DNA from: an uncultured Opitutia bacterium
Lineage (GTDB): Bacteria; Verrucomicrobiota; Verrucomicrobiia; Opitutales; Opitutaceae
Length of the DNA: 64,000 nt
Assembly (NCBI GenBank): GCA_903873805.1
Contig: CAIQQB010000186.1
Location: forward strand, 1 to 64,000
Direction: 5' to 3'
The notes beneath the pieces are model-generated. The model had not been told where the DNA came from, searched no databases, and worked only from the letters and a program-made list of their open reading frames with translations. The translations under genes were made by a program, and so were the position numbers. Below, piece by piece: positions 61,905 through 64,000 of the stretch. Numbering within the stretch: position 1 is the stretch's first letter; each line of letters opens with the position of its first letter.

Positions 61905-61994
61905 TCGTTCTCGTTCTCCTACTCATTCTCTTTCTCACTTGTGGGTTCTTGGTCTTGATTCTGAGAACGAGTAAGAGAAGGAGAACGAGAACGA
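61905..61994. repeat. 90-bp inverted repeat with TCGTTCTCGTTCTC arms
   Basis: A 33-bp arm starting TCGTTCTCGTTCTCCT (61905-61937) is matched, 29 of 33 positions, by the inverse of 61962-61994 (ending GAGAACGAGAACGA), around a 24-base spacer. The transcript would fold into a long, pyrimidine/purine hairpin. No gene overlaps it. Its function is unknown. Confidence 0.75.
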
Positions 61995-62040
61995 TTTTCG
62001 GATATGGAATAGCAAACGCCAGGGGCTGCCAGTTCACCCC

Positions 62041-62358
62041 TCAGCGCAACCCCCGCACTAGGCGCAGCTGGGCGATCAGGCGGTGGACGTTTTCCGGCGC
62101 AATCCGGTCCGTGATCACCGAGCGCGGATAGTTGTGTTCCACATCCAAATGCACGCCCGCTTCGCTGCCGGGCCGCACGAAGTCCTCCACAAAATCCATC
62201 CCGCCGCGCGGTTTGATCCACCGGTAGTACGGGTCGGGATCGTCGGACTCGATTACGATGTCATCATGCAGGAACACGTTGCAGTAGAGCGTCAGATCCC
62301 GGAACGAAGCGAACCAGGTCGGTGGATTCAGCAGGGAGTCTCGAATGTTGATGGTCAT
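62041..62358 (-). CDS. Small conserved-looking hypothetical protein
   Basis: A 105-residue protein beginning MTINIRDSLLNPPTWFASF. It is acidic and rich in aromatic residues (LTLYCNVFLHDDIVIESDDPDPYYRWIKPRGGMDFVEDFV), with no signal peptide or membrane helix. The regular amino acid mix and the clear ATG after the longer antisense-like frame suggest a real gene. No family is recognised. Confidence 0.6.
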   Translation of the reverse strand: MTINIRDSLLNPPTWFASFRDLTLYCNVFLHDDIVIESDDPDPYYRWIKPRGGMDFVEDFVRPGSEAGVHLDVEHNYPRSVITDRIAPENVHRLIAQLRLVRGLR

Positions 62359-62458
62359 CGAGGAATCTGCGGTAGCAGCATTGCTGCCAATAACGGCACA
62401 CCGGGGATTTTTTTTACCGTGACGTGGCCGGCTCCGGCATGGTTCCATCAACCCACCT

Positions 62459-64000
62459 ATGAATCATCCGCGCAAACCGGTCCTTCTTGTCATCCGCGAT
62501 GGCTGGGGCAGCAATCCCCATCCCGAACAGGACGTCTGCAACGCCGTCCATCTCGCCCGCAAGCCGTGCGATGACGCCCTGCACGCCGGTTCCCCCCGCA
62601 CCCTGGTCGCGGCCAGCGGACTCGACGTCGGTCTGCCCGACGGCGTCATGGGCAACAGCGAGGTCGGCCATGAGAACATCGGCGCGGGCCGCATTGTCGA
62701 CCAGGAGCTCGTGCGGCTGAACAAGCTCTTTTCGGAGAAACGCCTCGCGGCCAATCCGGTCTGGCGCGCTGCAGTCGCACGCGTCCGGTCGCATCCCGGC
62801 GCCAAGCTGCACCTGATGGGGATCGTGAGCGACGCGGGCGTCCACGGGATGCTGGAGCACCTCTACGGCATCCTGCGCCAGGCGAAGGAGGACGGCCTCG
62901 GCGCCGGGCAGGTGTTCATCCACGCCTTCACCGACGGCCGCGACACGCCGCCGCAGAGCGGCCTCGGCTACATCCGCCAGGTCTCGGCCCAGTGTGCAGC
63001 CATCGGCGTCGGCCGGATCGCCACCGTGTGCGGCCGCTTCTGGGCGATGGATCGCGACAACCGCTGGGAGCGCGTGCAGCAGGCCTACGACATGTTGACC
63101 GGCCGCGCGGCGCTCGCCAGCGCCCCGAGCGCCGAGGCGGCGGTGGAAAATTATTACACGCATCCACTCAGCCCGACGCAGAACGGTGACGAGTTTGTGC
63201 CCGCCACCTGGGTGACCGGGGCCGACGGCAAGCCGGTGGCCACGATCGGCAATGGCGATTCCGTGCTGTTCTACAACTACCGCGGCGACCGGCCGCGCGA
63301 AATCACCCGCGCATTTGTAATGGACGATTTTGCGGGCTTCAACCGCGGACCCAAGCTCGACCTCTACTACGCGACCATGACCGAGTACGAGAGCGGCCTG
63401 CCGGTGCATGTCATTTCACCCAAGCCCGAGAAGTTGAAAAACATCCTCGGCGAGGTTGTGGCGGCCGCGGGCATCGCGCAGTTCCGCTGCGCCGAGACGG
63501 AAAAGAACCCGCACGTGACCTTTTTCTTCAACAACTACCGCAAGGAGCCGTTTCCCGGCGAGGAGCGGGCGTGCCCGTCCAGCCCCAAGGTGCCGACGTA
63601 TGACATGCAGCCAGAGATGTCCGCGGCGCAAGTGACGGAACTGGCGAAGGCGGCGATCCTCTCCGGCAAATACGGCTTCATTGCCGTGAACTACGCTAAT
63701 CCCGACATGGTGGGCCACACCGGCTCGCTGCCGGCGGCGATCAAGGCGGTGGAGGCCACCGATGCCGGGGTGGGCGAGCTGCTGGCCGCGCTCCGGCAGG
63801 TGGACGGCCGCGCGGTCATCCTGGCCGACCACGGCAACTGCGAACAGATGTGGGATTTCGAGCACAACTCGCCGCACACCTCGCACACGTTGAACCTCGT
63901 CGAGGTCTTTGTCGTCGGCGAAGGCTTTGCCACCGGCAAGACGAAGCTGCGCACCGGCGGCCGGCTGGCCGACATCGCCCCGACCGTGCTGGCGCTGATG
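62459..64000 (+). CDS. gpmI: 2,3-bisphosphoglycerate-independent phosphoglycerate mutase, 3'-truncated
   Basis: The frame runs from ATG 62459 to the window end (514 codons without stop). Asp14 in VIRDGWG, the phospho-serine Ser67 in MGNSEVGHENIG, HAFTDGRDTPP (about 162), YNYRGDRPREITRAF (about 275), FFFNNYRKEPFPGEERA, ANPDMVGHTG and LADHGNCEQMWD, with the second metal site His in SPHTSHTLN. This is the alkaline-phosphatase-fold phosphoglycerate mutase of glycolysis and gluconeogenesis, needing Mn. Only a few tens of residues at the C-terminus should be missing. Confidence 0.94.
   Translation, partial: MNHPRKPVLLVIRDGWGSNPHPEQDVCNAVHLARKPCDDALHAGSPRTLVAASGLDVGLPDGVMGNSEVGHENIGAGRIVDQELVRLNKLFSEKRLAANPVWRAAVARVRSHPGAKLHLMGIVSDAGVHGMLEHLYGILRQAKEDGLGAGQVFIHAFTDGRDTPPQSGLGYIRQVSAQCAAIGVGRIATVCGRFWAMDRDNRWERVQQAYDMLTGRAALASAPSAEAAVENYYTHPLSPTQNGDEFVPATWVTGADGKPVATIGNGDSVLFYNYRGDRPREITRAFVMDDFAGFNRGPKLDLYYATMTEYESGLPVHVISPKPEKLKNILGEVVAAAGIAQFRCAETEKNPHVTFFFNNYRKEPFPGEERACPSSPKVPTYDMQPEMSAAQVTELAKAAILSGKYGFIAVNYANPDMVGHTGSLPAAIKAVEATDAGVGELLAALRQVDGRAVILADHGNCEQMWDFEHNSPHTSHTLNLVEVFVVGEGFATGKTKLRTGGRLADIAPTVLALM

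Noticed and set aside
1-64000. tRNA or rRNA genes
   Set aside because: Reading the intergenic regions showed no cloverleaf with GGTTCGA-type T-loop and no rRNA-like stretch; a tRNA search tool was not available.

Overview
The window is high-GC bacterial DNA whose gene content and style point to Verrucomicrobiota, probably an Opitutaceae-like member. Grounds are a Porin_5-type outer membrane protein with the N-terminal style common in that group, PstC/PstA subunits with long insertions, GH28 and GH35 glycoside hydrolases with Gly/Pro-rich segments, many families of interspersed palindromic intergenic repeats, few recognisable Shine-Dalgarno sites, and frequent 4-bp ATGA/GTGA gene overlaps. This placement is inferred from family style; no rRNA or tRNA gene was seen.

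Layout. (1) 1-6.7 kb: a mixed region with a 5'-truncated GH28 pectinase-like gene, an M42 aminopeptidase, hisA, an FkbM methyltransferase, a disulfide oxidoreductase and a GxxExxY protein, separated by repeat-rich spacers. (2) 6.7-40.6 kb: 31 consecutive minus-strand genes, tightly packed, forming a surface-polysaccharide cluster. Reading in its own direction it starts with asparagine synthase and runs through a glycosyltransferase, a Wzm/Wzt-type ABC exporter, two acyltransferase-3 proteins, many GT2/GT4 glycosyltransferases, methyltransferases, a PIG-L deacetylase, two Wzy/ligase-like membrane proteins, a WcaF-like acetyltransferase, and ends with a WcaJ-type initiating sugar-phosphate transferase. 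No nucleotide-sugar synthesis genes are present, so precursors must come from elsewhere. (3) 40.7-48.7 kb: DJ-1/PfpI protein, GNAT acetyltransferase, ICMT-like methyltransferase, a cytoplasmic hybrid histidine kinase, an unknown membrane-anchored protein and a secreted GH35 beta-galactosidase. (4) 48.8-61.8 kb: a phosphate-starvation region. A three-gene minus-strand operon (GT4 glycosyltransferase, MGDG-synthase-like GT28 glycosyltransferase, PlcP-like phosphoesterase) looks like a module that replaces phospholipids by glycolipids. After a SNF2 helicase on the other strand comes porin-pstS-pstC-pstA-pstB-phoU. Eleven-bp direct repeats resembling PhoB boxes lie in front of the glycolipid operon, in front of the porin and between pstS and pstC, suggesting that one PhoB-type regulator controls uptake and lipid remodelling together. 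(5) 61.8-64 kb: repeat elements, a small unknown protein, and the start of gpmI, which runs off the end of the window.

No insertion sequence, integrase, CRISPR array or prophage gene was recognised. Function calls come from motif recognition by eye; no database search was run.
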